Assembly (NCBI GenBank): GCA_038198445.1
Contig: JBBPZZ010000090.1
Span: forward strand, 1 to 12,369
Reading direction: 5' to 3'
Length of the DNA stretch: 12,369 bases
DNA from: JACDDK01 sp038198445
GTDB lineage: Bacteria; Actinomycetota; Rubrobacteria; Rubrobacterales; Rubrobacteraceae
Positions 7,184 through 12,369 of this stretch are shown here, one piece after another. The notes beneath the pieces are model-generated. The model saw nothing but the letters and a program-made list of their open reading frames with translations, was not told where the DNA came from and did no database searches. The position numbers were made by a program, and so were the translations under genes. Each line of letters starts with the position of its first letter. Position 1 is the stretch's first letter.

Positions 7184-8002
7184 TCAGTCGCCGGGTTGGA
7201 GTTTTGGCGCCAGGGTGATCTTACGGTAGCGCATCCGGCGCTCGTTGAGGGATTTCTCGAACTCCGCCTCGCGGGCCAGCGCGACCTTGCCACTCGCCGC
7301 GGATTCGACCAGGGCGATGATGTCTTCTTTCTCGCTGGGAGAGAGGCCCGCCGCGTCGAGATCGCGCTTCTTCTCACGCTCGAAGAGCCTCACGCGCCGG
7401 GCGAAGGATACGAAGATGCTGCATGGTTCGGGACAGGGGATCTCACCCTCTCCCCGCTCCATTTCGAGCGGCGTCTCCTGATCCACATCCCACAAAGTCC
7501 GCTTGAGGCAGACGGCGTCCTCGCAGCAGGCCTTCGCGGCGTCCTGAACGCCCTGGTCGGTGAGCCGCTGAACCCGCTTGTAGATGCCGCTCTGGCGGGC
7601 GGCGTTCTCACGGTAGTTGGTGATCTCAAGTTCTCCCTCGCGATCCAGATACCAGTGGACCACGCCCGCCGGGTAGAGGTAGTTCATCGCCGCCACGAGT
7701 TGTCTGGAGTCCGCCACCCGTAGCGCCCATCCGCGCCGGAGGTTCGGAGAGCTTTTCAGCGGACGGTATTCACCCATCTCGGTGAGCTTCGCTATCTCTC
7801 GCGCCGAACGCGGGTCTTCATGGAGCGTTAGATCCACCTCTTCGGTATCTTCCGCGTGGCACAGATAGTATCCGCCGGGGCCAACGGGCCTGATGAGGAT
7901 CTGGCCGAAGGTCCTTCCTTCGGGGGCTTCGTCTATCCAGGCGGCGAAGGATTCACGGGAGGCCGCGGCGGCGTTCGGACTCCGCGCCGGTTCAGTTTGC
8001 AC
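7184..8002 (-). CDS. DR2241-like iron-sulfur protein, partner of CbiX
   Basis: I relate this 272-aa protein to the C-terminal part of Deinococcus DR2241, where a CbiX-like chelatase is followed by a stabilising domain and a 4Fe-4S domain; this is from memory of the family. Candidate ligands are Cys159/Cys160, Cys165, Cys190 and Cys194 (CCEDAVC and CPEPC). The C-terminal 70 residues are charged and helical. The frame stays open upstream into cbiX, but GTG 8002 is the best start: it gives an 11-bp overlap with cbiX and has GGAGGAG about 13 nt upstream. The protein probably supplies an Fe-S centre to the tetrapyrrole chelatase, or acts as its redox or structural partner. Family assignment is moderately sure, function inferred. 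Confidence 0.72.
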   Translation of the reverse strand: MQTEPARSPNAAAASRESFAAWIDEAPEGRTFGQILIRPVGPGGYYLCHAEDTEEVDLTLHEDPRSAREIAKLTEMGEYRPLKSSPNLRRGWALRVADSRQLVAAMNYLYPAGVVHWYLDREGELEITNYRENAARQSGIYKRVQRLTDQGVQDAAKACCEDAVCLKRTLWDVDQETPLEMERGEGEIPCPEPCSIFVSFARRVRLFEREKKRDLDAAGLSPSEKEDIIALVESAASGKVALAREAEFEKSLNERRMRYRKITLAPKLQPGD

Positions 8003-8753
8003 TCTGGACGACCTGCTCCTCCGTCTCACGGGCGCGGGCCATGATGAGGTTAGCCATCGAAGGATGAGTCCCAACCGGAGCGCCGTAAAATATTCTCCTG
8101 TCTTCGCGGACGGTAACCTCACCGGTCAGCCCCAGGTCCTCGGGGATCGTCTCCCGAGTGTGCCAGCCTTCGGCGATGAAGACGGGGATCAGAATAACGT
8201 TCTCAGCGTCCACGGTTTTTACGACCTGACCGATTTCGGGCTCCTGGTCCAGGAAACCGACCTCGACCAGATCGTAGACCCCTCGCTCCCTGATGCGTTC
8301 CGCGTTCTGATAGATAACATCGCTGGAACTCTTGTTCAGGTCCGTCCCGTGCCCAAGCAGGACCAGCGCTGTACGCCCTGAAGTCTCTTTGCCCTCCATC
8401 AGGTCCCCGACGCGCTCCAGGATCACATCGGCCATCCCCTCGAAGGTGCCGAGCGGCCCGGCGTACCGGACGGTCTTCCCGCCTTTCCTGGTCACCGGTC
8501 CCTCAAGGCCCAGTTCGCGCGGTATGACTTGCTGGGTGAAGTATCCCTCGGAGATAAACGCCGGGACCACGTAAACGTCCTCGGACTCTACCGTGTCGAG
8601 CACATGGCGCATCGCGGGCTCCTCTTTCCAGAAGCACTCGACCACCTCATCGTACTCACCGGTTTCCCGGATGCGCCCGGCGTGCTCGTGGACCGGCAGA
8701 CTGGAGTCCTCGTTGAGATGCGAACCGTGCCCTACTATCACGAGAGCCTTCAA
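7992..8753 (-). CDS. cbiX: Sirohydrochlorin chelatase, CbiX type, tandem domain
   Basis: CbiX inserts cobalt (cobalamin route) or iron (siroheme route) into sirohydrochlorin. The 253-aa protein is two homologous halves: IVGHGS (His9) with VPAFISEGYFTQQVIP, and LLGHGT (His135) with IPVFIAEGWHTRETIP. The second metal-binding His is kept in the C-terminal half (His198) but replaced in the N-terminal half (SEGYFT), so only one complete His pair comes from a single half. Start is TTG at 8753, chosen for the strong GAGGAGG nine nt upstream. It begins the leftward operon and overlaps the DR2241-like gene by 11 bp. No other cobalamin or siroheme genes are in the window, so the metal is unresolved. 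An IS sits 57 bp upstream of the start codon. Confidence 0.9.
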   Translation of the reverse strand: MKALVIVGHGSHLNEDSSLPVHEHAGRIRETGEYDEVVECFWKEEPAMRHVLDTVESEDVYVVPAFISEGYFTQQVIPRELGLEGPVTRKGGKTVRYAGPLGTFEGMADVILERVGDLMEGKETSGRTALVLLGHGTDLNKSSSDVIYQNAERIRERGVYDLVEVGFLDQEPEIGQVVKTVDAENVILIPVFIAEGWHTRETIPEDLGLTGEVTVREDRRIFYGAPVGTHPSMANLIMARARETEEQVVQSAN

Positions 8754-8762
8754 ACGCGAATT

Positions 8763-8769
8763 CCTCCTC
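8763..8769 (-). promoter_or_regulatory. Ribosome binding site supporting the cbiX TTG start
   Basis: The minus strand reads GAGGAGG nine nt before the TTG at 8753. No other start codon in frame has comparable support. Confidence 0.7.
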
Positions 8770-8810
8770 TTAGAACCTTCAGGATAGCGCTGCTACGAAG
8801 TTTATCCCAT

Positions 8811-8823
8811 AGGACTTACGCAA
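8811..8823 (+). repeat. Left terminal inverted repeat of the IS701-like element
   Basis: AGGACTTACGCAA, the exact reverse complement of 9849-9861. It contains the TAA stop of the transposase (8816-8818, minus strand). Confidence 0.9.
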
Positions 8824-9823
8824 GAACCATCTGAACGCTGGGATTCTTGAGTTGTTGGACGAGATAGTCATACAGCAAGCCGTGCTTGATCTGGTAGACG
8901 GTCCTCCCGCTCTGGTAAGCCAACTGCTTCAAACGACTCCACACCAACATCGCGCACGCTATGTGATTGCGTTGGATGCGCCCCACCCGACACTGACAAG
9001 ACTCTATCCCCGTCAACTGCTTGGCTTCCCGGTGAAACTCCTCGATCTTCCAGCGCATGGCACGCACCTCTCGCGTGTCGTGCGTGGAGTCCCGAGATAG
9101 ATCGTTCGTGACGATCCATTCCGTGCGGTCGGAAGAGACCACCCGGAACAGCTTCACCTTGTAGTCCTTGGGGAACCCCTTGATCTTGATTCGCTTGCCT
9201 TGCTTTAACTCCTGCTCGCTCCAATCCAATGTGTCTACTCGCTGGTAAGGACGTTCGCCTCCACTATCATCTACCTGGAGGTTGCTCTTTAGTGGACAGT
9301 AAAACGTCTTGCCCATCTCGTTGACGAGGAGCATCAGGTCCTTGGTCGCGTACCAGGTGTCCATCAGCACCGCTCCATACGCCAACCTCCGATGCTTGGC
9401 GCTCCTTAGCATCTGCTCGACGTGATCGAGTTTGCTCAAGCCGTCGGTCTCGGGATCGAAGATCCGGTAATCCACTACCCGGAAATGCTCCGTTTTCGGA
9501 TTCACGTAGACACACGAAACCACCCCCACGCCACCGATCACGCCCTTCTTGTTGCCACTCCACTGCTTGCGTGCCACCTCGATCCTCGGCCCAAAGCTCT
9601 TGTCCAGCACGGTGTCGTCGAAGATCAAGTACGCATCCGGATCGATCTCCAGCAGCGGCTCCACCTGCTCCCACAAAAGACGAGGCGAGAGCTTCTCGGC
9701 TTTTAGGTAACGATTTATGGTGTCGTGGCTGAAGCTCTTTAGATGCTCGGCCATGTTGGTCAAGGTGTAGTTGACCTGGCTGCTCAACAAATACTGACAA
9801 TAGTCCAACTTGGTAAAGCTCAT
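8816..9823 (-). CDS. IS701-like DDE transposase
   Basis: Full-length 335-aa transposase of the DDE type, resembling IS701/IS4-group enzymes. It has an N-terminal targeting region (1-60), then LIFDDTVLDKS (67-77, first Asp), a GVIGGVGVVSCVYVN strand, VLMDTWYATKDL (152-163, second Asp at 155) and WKIEEFHREAKQLTG (258-272) holding the catalytic Glu. The frame is uninterrupted and the three acidic blocks are in the right order. The ATG at 9823 has only a weak GAG-type RBS. Expression probably depends on a promoter within the right end. IS701 assignment rests on motif resemblance, and a related IS4-group family is possible. Confidence 0.9.
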   Translation of the reverse strand: MSFTKLDYCQYLLSSQVNYTLTNMAEHLKSFSHDTINRYLKAEKLSPRLLWEQVEPLLEIDPDAYLIFDDTVLDKSFGPRIEVARKQWSGNKKGVIGGVGVVSCVYVNPKTEHFRVVDYRIFDPETDGLSKLDHVEQMLRSAKHRRLAYGAVLMDTWYATKDLMLLVNEMGKTFYCPLKSNLQVDDSGGERPYQRVDTLDWSEQELKQGKRIKIKGFPKDYKVKLFRVVSSDRTEWIVTNDLSRDSTHDTREVRAMRWKIEEFHREAKQLTGIESCQCRVGRIQRNHIACAMLVWSRLKQLAYQSGRTVYQIKHGLLYDYLVQQLKNPSVQMVLA

Positions 9824-9848
9824 ATTCTCAGGTTAGCAGACTCGCCCT

Positions 9849-9861
9849 TTGCGTAAGTCCT
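9849..9861 (-). repeat. Right terminal inverted repeat of the IS701-like element
   Basis: TTGCGTAAGTCCT, the exact reverse complement of 8811-8823. It lies 25 bp upstream of the transposase ATG. Confidence 0.9.
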
Positions 9862-9911
9862 GCCATCAATGAACGCAAGGGTATACCGCTAGGCTGAGAT
9901 CAAGTGTATCG

Positions 9912-9941
9912 GGTGTTCTCAGTTGGTGTTCTCAGTTGGTG
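9912..9941 (+). repeat. 13-bp tandem repeat, about 2.3 copies
   Basis: TGTTCTCAGTTGG occurs at 9914-9926 and again at 9927-9939, with one or two matching bases on each side. No role is evident. Confidence 0.85.
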
Positions 9942-9967
9942 GTCCAGGCGTTCGACACGATCCTGAA

Positions 9968-9980
9968 GGAGACTGTCTCC
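9968..9980. repeat. 13-bp palindrome
   Basis: GGAGACTGTCTCC is a perfect dyad with 6-bp arms around one central base. This is the form of a protein-binding site rather than a hairpin. Role unknown. Confidence 0.6.
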
Positions 9981-9984
9981 GAAG

Positions 9985-10033
9985 CTTACACGCCAACAAA
10001 ATGCGTGACAAAACCCGTCCTTTATCGTGTAAG
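9985..10033. repeat. 8-bp inverted repeat
   Basis: CTTACACG (9985-9992) and CGTGTAAG (10026-10033) are exact reverse complements 33 nt apart. They could be a remnant of element ends or a chance pair. Confidence 0.5.
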
Positions 10034-10111
10034 ATAATTCCGTGTTCACCTTCGCAAGGAGCAAAATCGCATATATAAGCTAAATCCCCACTTTTCAGGG
10101 TGTAAGATAAT
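10027..10111 (+). repeat. Direct repeat GTGTAAGATAAT, two copies
   Basis: The 12-mer occurs at 10027-10038 and 10100-10111, 73 bp apart. The first copy overlaps the 8-bp inverted repeat. The form is reminiscent of insertion-sequence ends, but I cannot name a family. Confidence 0.7.
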
Positions 10112-10133
10112 ATAAAGTATCTTCGAATGAAGG

Positions 10134-10559
10134 TCAGATGTCCGAGTCGGAGGGCAGGAGGCGGAACGGTTGGCCGGAGAGCGAGCGGACGGTGCGAAAG
10201 TGGCGCTCGTCGAGGGTGAGGATGTCGAGGGTGTCGTGGCGATCTGCGAGTACGACGTTGGAGGCGTCGGCGAGCCCGATGTCGAGGTCGGCGTAGCGTT
10301 CGAGTATGGTGCGGGCCGCGGCGACGTCGGCGGCCGTGAACGGCTCGAGGCGGTACGCACCGCGTTCGACCTCGGCGAGCAGGGCCAGTTGCTCGCGGCG
10401 GCCTACCCTGGTGGCGAGCAGGTAGTCGATCTCTGCGAGTACGAACGGCGAGACGAGGAGTGGAGCGTCCGCGCGCTCCAGAGCCTCGCGGGCCGGGCCG
10501 TGGTGGCGCTGGGCCGCGTCGATGGCGGCGAGCAGGCCGCTGGTGTCGAGTACGATCAC
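10134..10559 (-). CDS. vapC: PIN-domain toxin, VapC-like ribonuclease
   Basis: PIN-fold endoribonuclease of 141 aa, typical VapC size. The acidic metal-binding residues are in place: Asp5 in VLDTSGLL, Glu43 in LAEIDYLL, Asp98 in GLADASNVV and Asp117 in LTLDERHF. VapC toxins cut tRNA or rRNA and are held in check by a co-encoded antitoxin. The start is GTG at 10559 and the RBS is weak, consistent with dependence on translation of the antitoxin gene, which ends 20 bp upstream across a 12-bp tandem repeat. The GC-rich coding sequence fits its host. The specific RNA target cannot be read from sequence. Confidence 0.9.
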   Translation of the reverse strand: MIVLDTSGLLAAIDAAQRHHGPAREALERADAPLLVSPFVLAEIDYLLATRVGRREQLALLAEVERGAYRLEPFTAADVAAARTILERYADLDIGLADASNVVLADRHDTLDILTLDERHFRTVRSLSGQPFRLLPSDSDI

Positions 10560-10563
10560 CGTC

Positions 10564-10587
10564 CGGTCTACCGCTCGGTCTACCGCT
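10564..10587. repeat. 12-bp tandem repeat at the antitoxin-toxin junction
   Basis: CGGTCTACCGCT occurs twice in a row (10564-10575, 10576-10587). Each copy supplies a TAG in the antitoxin frame, so the antitoxin has a duplicated stop and the toxin start is set 12 bp further away than with one copy. Confidence 0.85.
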
Positions 10588-10819
10588 CGCCGAAGCCTGG
10601 CAAAGGCCCGTGGCCCGCGAGTTCTTCGTCCACCCGCTCCGCGAGCGTCGGGTCTCCAGAGTCGAACAGCGGAACCTTCGGCCGTGGCCGGCGTTGCCCT
10701 TCCAACAGGACCCTGACAGCGTCCCGGATAAGGTCCGCCTCGCTCCTACCCACAGCGCCCGCCACCCTCTCCAAATCCGCCTTGAGTTCGTCCGGCAGAT
10801 ACACTGTGGTCTTCTTCAT
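10580..10819 (-). CDS. Ribbon-helix-helix antitoxin of the VapBC-like pair
   Basis: Small 79-aa protein with an N-terminal ribbon-helix-helix: the beta strand MKKTTVYLP, then two helices (about 10-24 and 26-42, SEADLIRDAVRVLLEG). The C-terminal part (about 43-79, Pro-rich then acidic) would wrap the toxin. It lies just upstream of the PIN gene in the same direction, the usual antitoxin-first order. ATG 10819 is the natural start; an in-frame ATG three codons earlier (10828) is possible, and neither has a clear RBS. Such antitoxins repress their own promoter; three CATAC copies overlap the start region. It diverges from the recombinase gene across about 40 bp. Confidence 0.82.
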   Translation of the reverse strand: MKKTTVYLPDELKADLERVAGAVGRSEADLIRDAVRVLLEGQRRPRPKVPLFDSGDPTLAERVDEELAGHGPLPGFGER

Positions 10820-10821
10820 GC

Positions 10822-10838
10822 CATACATACTACCATAC
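10822..10838. promoter_or_regulatory. Possible RHH operator, triple CATAC repeat
   Basis: CATAC occurs at 10822-10826, 10826-10830 and 10834-10838, in the short divergent region between the antitoxin and recombinase starts. RHH proteins bind short repeats in such places. This is inference only. Confidence 0.3.
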
Positions 10839-10858
10839 GTTAGAGAGGGCGTGTTGGA

Positions 10859-11977
10859 GTGAACGCTTACGAGAATATGGAAGGCGCCGACGAACGCAAT
10901 GGGAAGGCCGTAGAGGATGGTGGGCTCTACCTCGGCGACGCCATCGACTTCTTCCTGGGCGCCAAGCGCGCCGGCGGGCGCTCGGAGAGGACCATCGACG
11001 AGTATCGTAAGAAGCTCGACCTCTTCCAACGGTGGATGGCAACGCGGCTTGGCGACGACGCATCCTATATAGATTCGGTCACCAATGAGCACTCGGACAG
11101 TAGCTCAGTTGGTACCCCGGTCGACGCACCCTATATAGATATGGGCGCCGACGATGTCGAGGCTTATGTGAACCACCTGAAGGAACGCGGCCTCTCGGAT
11201 ACGTCCCGAAAGAGCCATCTGGCGGTCCTCAAGAGCTTCTTCAAGACGGTCTCCAGGAGGATGAAGCTGCCGGACCCGACCTCCGACCTCGACGAGATGC
11301 GCTTCCATCAGAGGGCTCCCAAGCGGAGCTACCTGACCAAACGAGAGGCCGAGATGCTCCTCTCCCCCATCGCCAATCAGGCAATGCAAGATACTAATGT
11401 CATAAAAGAGGCCGGCGAGGAGACCGGGGACATCAAGACTCAAAGGAGGCGGGTGATAGCAAGAGTTCTGGCCGCTCGGGACCACGCTGCGTTCTCCGCC
11501 ATGATCTACGCGGGCCTCCGGATCGAGGAGACCACGGCGCTCACTCTTGAGGACCTCTCTTTCGTGCGCGGCGAGGAGGAGGTGAGGGTGGCCAGGGGTA
11601 AGGGCAACAAGGAAAGGCGCATGCCGATGAGCCCGAAGCTCAGGAAGTCTCTCAGACGCTACCTACGGGTCCGGGACGAGCTCGTGCAGCTCGGGGAGCT
11701 TCCTACCCCCCGCCTCTTCCTCAACGAGAAAGGATCTCGGGTGACGGAGAACACCCTCAGGCGTCGACTCTACGGGTGGGTAAGGCAGAGCACGATAAAG
11801 AAGGTGGACATAAAACCCCATGACCTCAGGCGCACCTTCGGGACATGGTATCTGCAGGAGAACCCCGGGCAGGTGAGGGAGCTTGCGGAACTCATGGGCC
11901 ACTCCGACCTCTCGCAAGTGATGAAGTACGCCCTCTCGGACGAGAAGCGGGCCCGCGCGGGGATAGCGAGGCTATAG
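10859..11977 (+). CDS. Tyrosine recombinase (phage-integrase family)
   Basis: Site-specific recombinase of 372 aa with an N-terminal SAM-like core-binding domain (about 22-135) and a catalytic domain. All active residues are present: Arg221 (AGLRIEE), Lys248 (RGKGNKE), His321 and Arg324 (HDLRRTF), His348 (LMGHSDLS) and Tyr357 (MKYALS). The GTG start at 10859 has AGAGGG about 10 nt upstream; Met7 is an alternative. The core-binding domain holds a 22-residue segment (67-88) bounded by the repeated DASYID and DAPYID, which looks inserted between the first helix and the DVEAYVNHL helix. No phage genes or excisionase are nearby, so it may serve a small integrative element or be a stand-alone relic. 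Confidence 0.93.
   Translation: MNAYENMEGADERNGKAVEDGGLYLGDAIDFFLGAKRAGGRSERTIDEYRKKLDLFQRWMATRLGDDASYIDSVTNEHSDSSSVGTPVDAPYIDMGADDVEAYVNHLKERGLSDTSRKSHLAVLKSFFKTVSRRMKLPDPTSDLDEMRFHQRAPKRSYLTKREAEMLLSPIANQAMQDTNVIKEAGEETGDIKTQRRRVIARVLAARDHAAFSAMIYAGLRIEETTALTLEDLSFVRGEEEVRVARGKGNKERRMPMSPKLRKSLRRYLRVRDELVQLGELPTPRLFLNEKGSRVTENTLRRRLYGWVRQSTIKKVDIKPHDLRRTFGTWYLQENPGQVRELAELMGHSDLSQVMKYALSDEKRARAGIARL
11057..11140 (+). repeat. 18-bp direct repeats bounding an in-frame 66-bp segment of the recombinase
   Basis: GACGCATCCTATATAGAT (11057-11074) and GACGCACCCTATATAGAT (11123-11140) differ at one base and are 66 bp apart, exactly 22 codons. Each includes the palindrome CTATATAG. Between them ACCAATGAGC (11081-11090) pairs with GCTCA and TTGGT (11103-11113, one-base bulge) around a 12-nt loop. 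Confidence 0.85.
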
Positions 11978-12020
11978 GTTCTGACCCACCACAGCACTCC
12001 GGTCGCGCACGAGAGCCAGA

Positions 12021-12043
12021 TCGGATATCGGCAACTTATCCGA
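12021..12043. repeat. 7-bp inverted repeat after the recombinase gene
   Basis: TCGGATA (12021-12027) and TATCCGA (12037-12043) form a hairpin with a 9-nt loop, 43 bp after the recombinase stop. No T-tract follows on either strand, so it is a poor terminator candidate and may instead be an IS-related site. Confidence 0.4.
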
Positions 12044-12088
12044 CGCCAGAAAAGCAGTCTGCACGAGGTCACGGGGTACGGATAGCAG

Positions 12089-12118
12089 TTGGCTCGTCCG
12101 CTAAGTTCGGTGCATAAT
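12089..12118 (+). promoter_or_regulatory. Promoter-like hexamers before the IS630-like transposase
   Basis: TTGGCT (12089-12094) and CATAAT (12113-12118) are separated by 18 bp and lie 29 bp upstream of the transposase ATG, matching a sigma-70-type promoter reasonably well. Confidence 0.5.
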
Positions 12119-12134
12119 GGTGTCTTCCAGCCCC

Positions 12135-12140
12135 AGGAGG
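12135..12140 (+). promoter_or_regulatory. Ribosome binding site of the IS630-like transposase
   Basis: AGGAGG ends seven nt before ATG 12148, an ideal Shine-Dalgarno arrangement that fixes the start. Confidence 0.8.
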
Positions 12141-12147
12141 TGCCCCG

Positions 12148-12369
12148 ATGCGACCGTTCAAGCGGGTGAAGATGCTCGACGCAGACGAGTACCGGGTCCT
12201 CAAGAAGGCGGTTGCCAGCCGCAAGATAGCCGCCGGTAAGGCGAGGCGGGCGAAGATAATTTTGCTCTCCAACCAGGGCCACACTGCACGCGAGATCGCC
12301 GAGAGGCTGAACTGCAACGAGCGGACCGCCCTGAAGTGGATCGGCCGCTTCAACCGCCACGGCGTCGCC
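12148..12369 (+). CDS. IS630-like transposase, N-terminal part, cut by window edge
   Basis: The first 74 codons of a transposase are visible and the frame is open to the right edge. Residues about 26-72 form a helix-turn-helix region (KARRAKIILLSNQG, HTAREIAERLNCNERTALKW) typical of the IS630/Tc1-like N-terminal DNA-binding domain, with the usual 'genes switch on, bind and wrap' helix spacing. The catalytic DDE domain would follow outside the window. Its left terminal repeat should lie in 11978-12147, but I cannot identify it without the right end. A clean promoter and RBS suggest the gene is not decayed at this end. Family assignment is by resemblance and could be a related HTH transposase. 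Confidence 0.78.
   Translation, partial: MRPFKRVKMLDADEYRVLKKAVASRKIAAGKARRAKIILLSNQGHTAREIAERLNCNERTALKWIGRFNRHGVA

Larger units (their letters stand above)
8811..9861 (-). mobile_element. Complete IS701-like insertion sequence, about 1.05 kb
   Basis: Perfect 13-bp terminal inverted repeats, AGGACTTACGCAA at 8811-8823 and TTGCGTAAGTCCT at 9849-9861, bound a single full-length transposase gene. A CCAT at 8807-8810 and another at 9863-9866 could be a 4-bp target duplication if the right end includes G9862. The transposase stop codon lies inside the left repeat. It appears intact and possibly active. It sits between the cbiX operon and the toxin-antitoxin region. Confidence 0.88.
9862..10133. 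other. AT-richer intergenic stretch with repeats, no recognisable gene
   Basis: Between the IS end and the PIN gene stop there is no convincing gene. One plus frame stays open for about 53 codons up to a TAA at 10033, but it has no RBS or recognisable motif. The stretch holds a 13-bp tandem repeat, a GGAGACTGTCTCC palindrome, an 8-bp inverted pair and a repeated GTGTAAGATAAT, and is more AT-rich than its flanks. It may be a scar of earlier mobile elements; I cannot assign them. Confidence 0.5.

Noticed and set aside
8003..8122. N-terminal extension of the Fe-S protein into cbiX
   Set aside because: The extension is Arg/Ser-rich and overlaps conserved cbiX coding; GTG 8002 is better supported.
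9267..9800. A second long minus-strand frame within the IS transposase
   Set aside because: It is a shifted frame of the transposase; the DDE motifs lie only in the 8816-9823 frame.
9873..10035. A 53-codon plus frame after the IS
   Set aside because: It has no start with an RBS, spans a tandem repeat and resembles no family I know.
9862..10133. A CRISPR array
   Set aside because: Repeats are short, few and lack regular unique spacers, and no cas genes are nearby.
10170..10862. A 230-codon plus-strand frame opposite the toxin-antitoxin pair
   Set aside because: Low-complexity Val/Gly/Glu-rich reading opposite clear PIN and RHH genes; a shadow.
11081..11140. A possible tRNA gene in the recombinase
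   Set aside because: Only a D-arm-like stretch is present; there is no acceptor stem, anticodon arm or T-arm.
11770..12360. A 196-codon minus-strand frame over the recombinase end and the IS630 start
   Set aside because: It has no motifs and is antisense to two supported genes.

Overview
The window is high-GC bacterial chromosome. The mix of Lgt, a class B penicillin-binding protein 2, a sortase, histone-like Lys/Ala-rich tails and a CbiX protein next to a Deinococcus DR2241-type Fe-S protein suggests a deep-branching Gram-positive such as Rubrobacter (Actinomycetota). That assignment is inference from gene content; no rRNA or other marker is present.

Positions 1-4642 hold five co-directional minus-strand envelope genes. 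In transcription order they are a CPBP-type membrane protease, an unknown membrane-anchored protein (joined to the protease by an ATGA overlap), a sortase, PBP2 (mrdA, 3 bp after the sortase) and lgt (17 bp after mrdA, cut by the left edge). A divergent plus-strand gene, 4735-6093, encodes a phosphomannomutase/phosphoglucomutase that would supply sugar phosphates for envelope glycans. It ends at a nested inverted repeat facing the next gene's stop.

Positions 6148-8753 hold a second minus-strand operon: a tandem-domain CbiX chelatase (TTG start with strong RBS), an overlapping DR2241-like Fe-S protein, a small BON protein with an apparent one-base frameshift at its start, and a larger membrane BON protein with a cationic N-terminal tail.

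From 8811 to the right edge the window is accessory DNA: a complete IS701-like element with 13-bp inverted repeats, about 270 bp of AT-richer repeat-laden spacer, a VapBC-like toxin-antitoxin pair (RHH antitoxin, PIN toxin), a divergent stand-alone tyrosine recombinase with all catalytic residues, and the start of an IS630-like transposase cut by the right edge. The recombinase carries a 66-bp in-frame segment bounded by near-identical 18-bp direct repeats and containing an imperfect hairpin.

I do not see a clear new multi-gene defence or metabolic system. The most unusual signals are that recombinase segment, the split CbiX/Fe-S pair, the frameshifted BON gene and the altered residues around the PBP2 active site.
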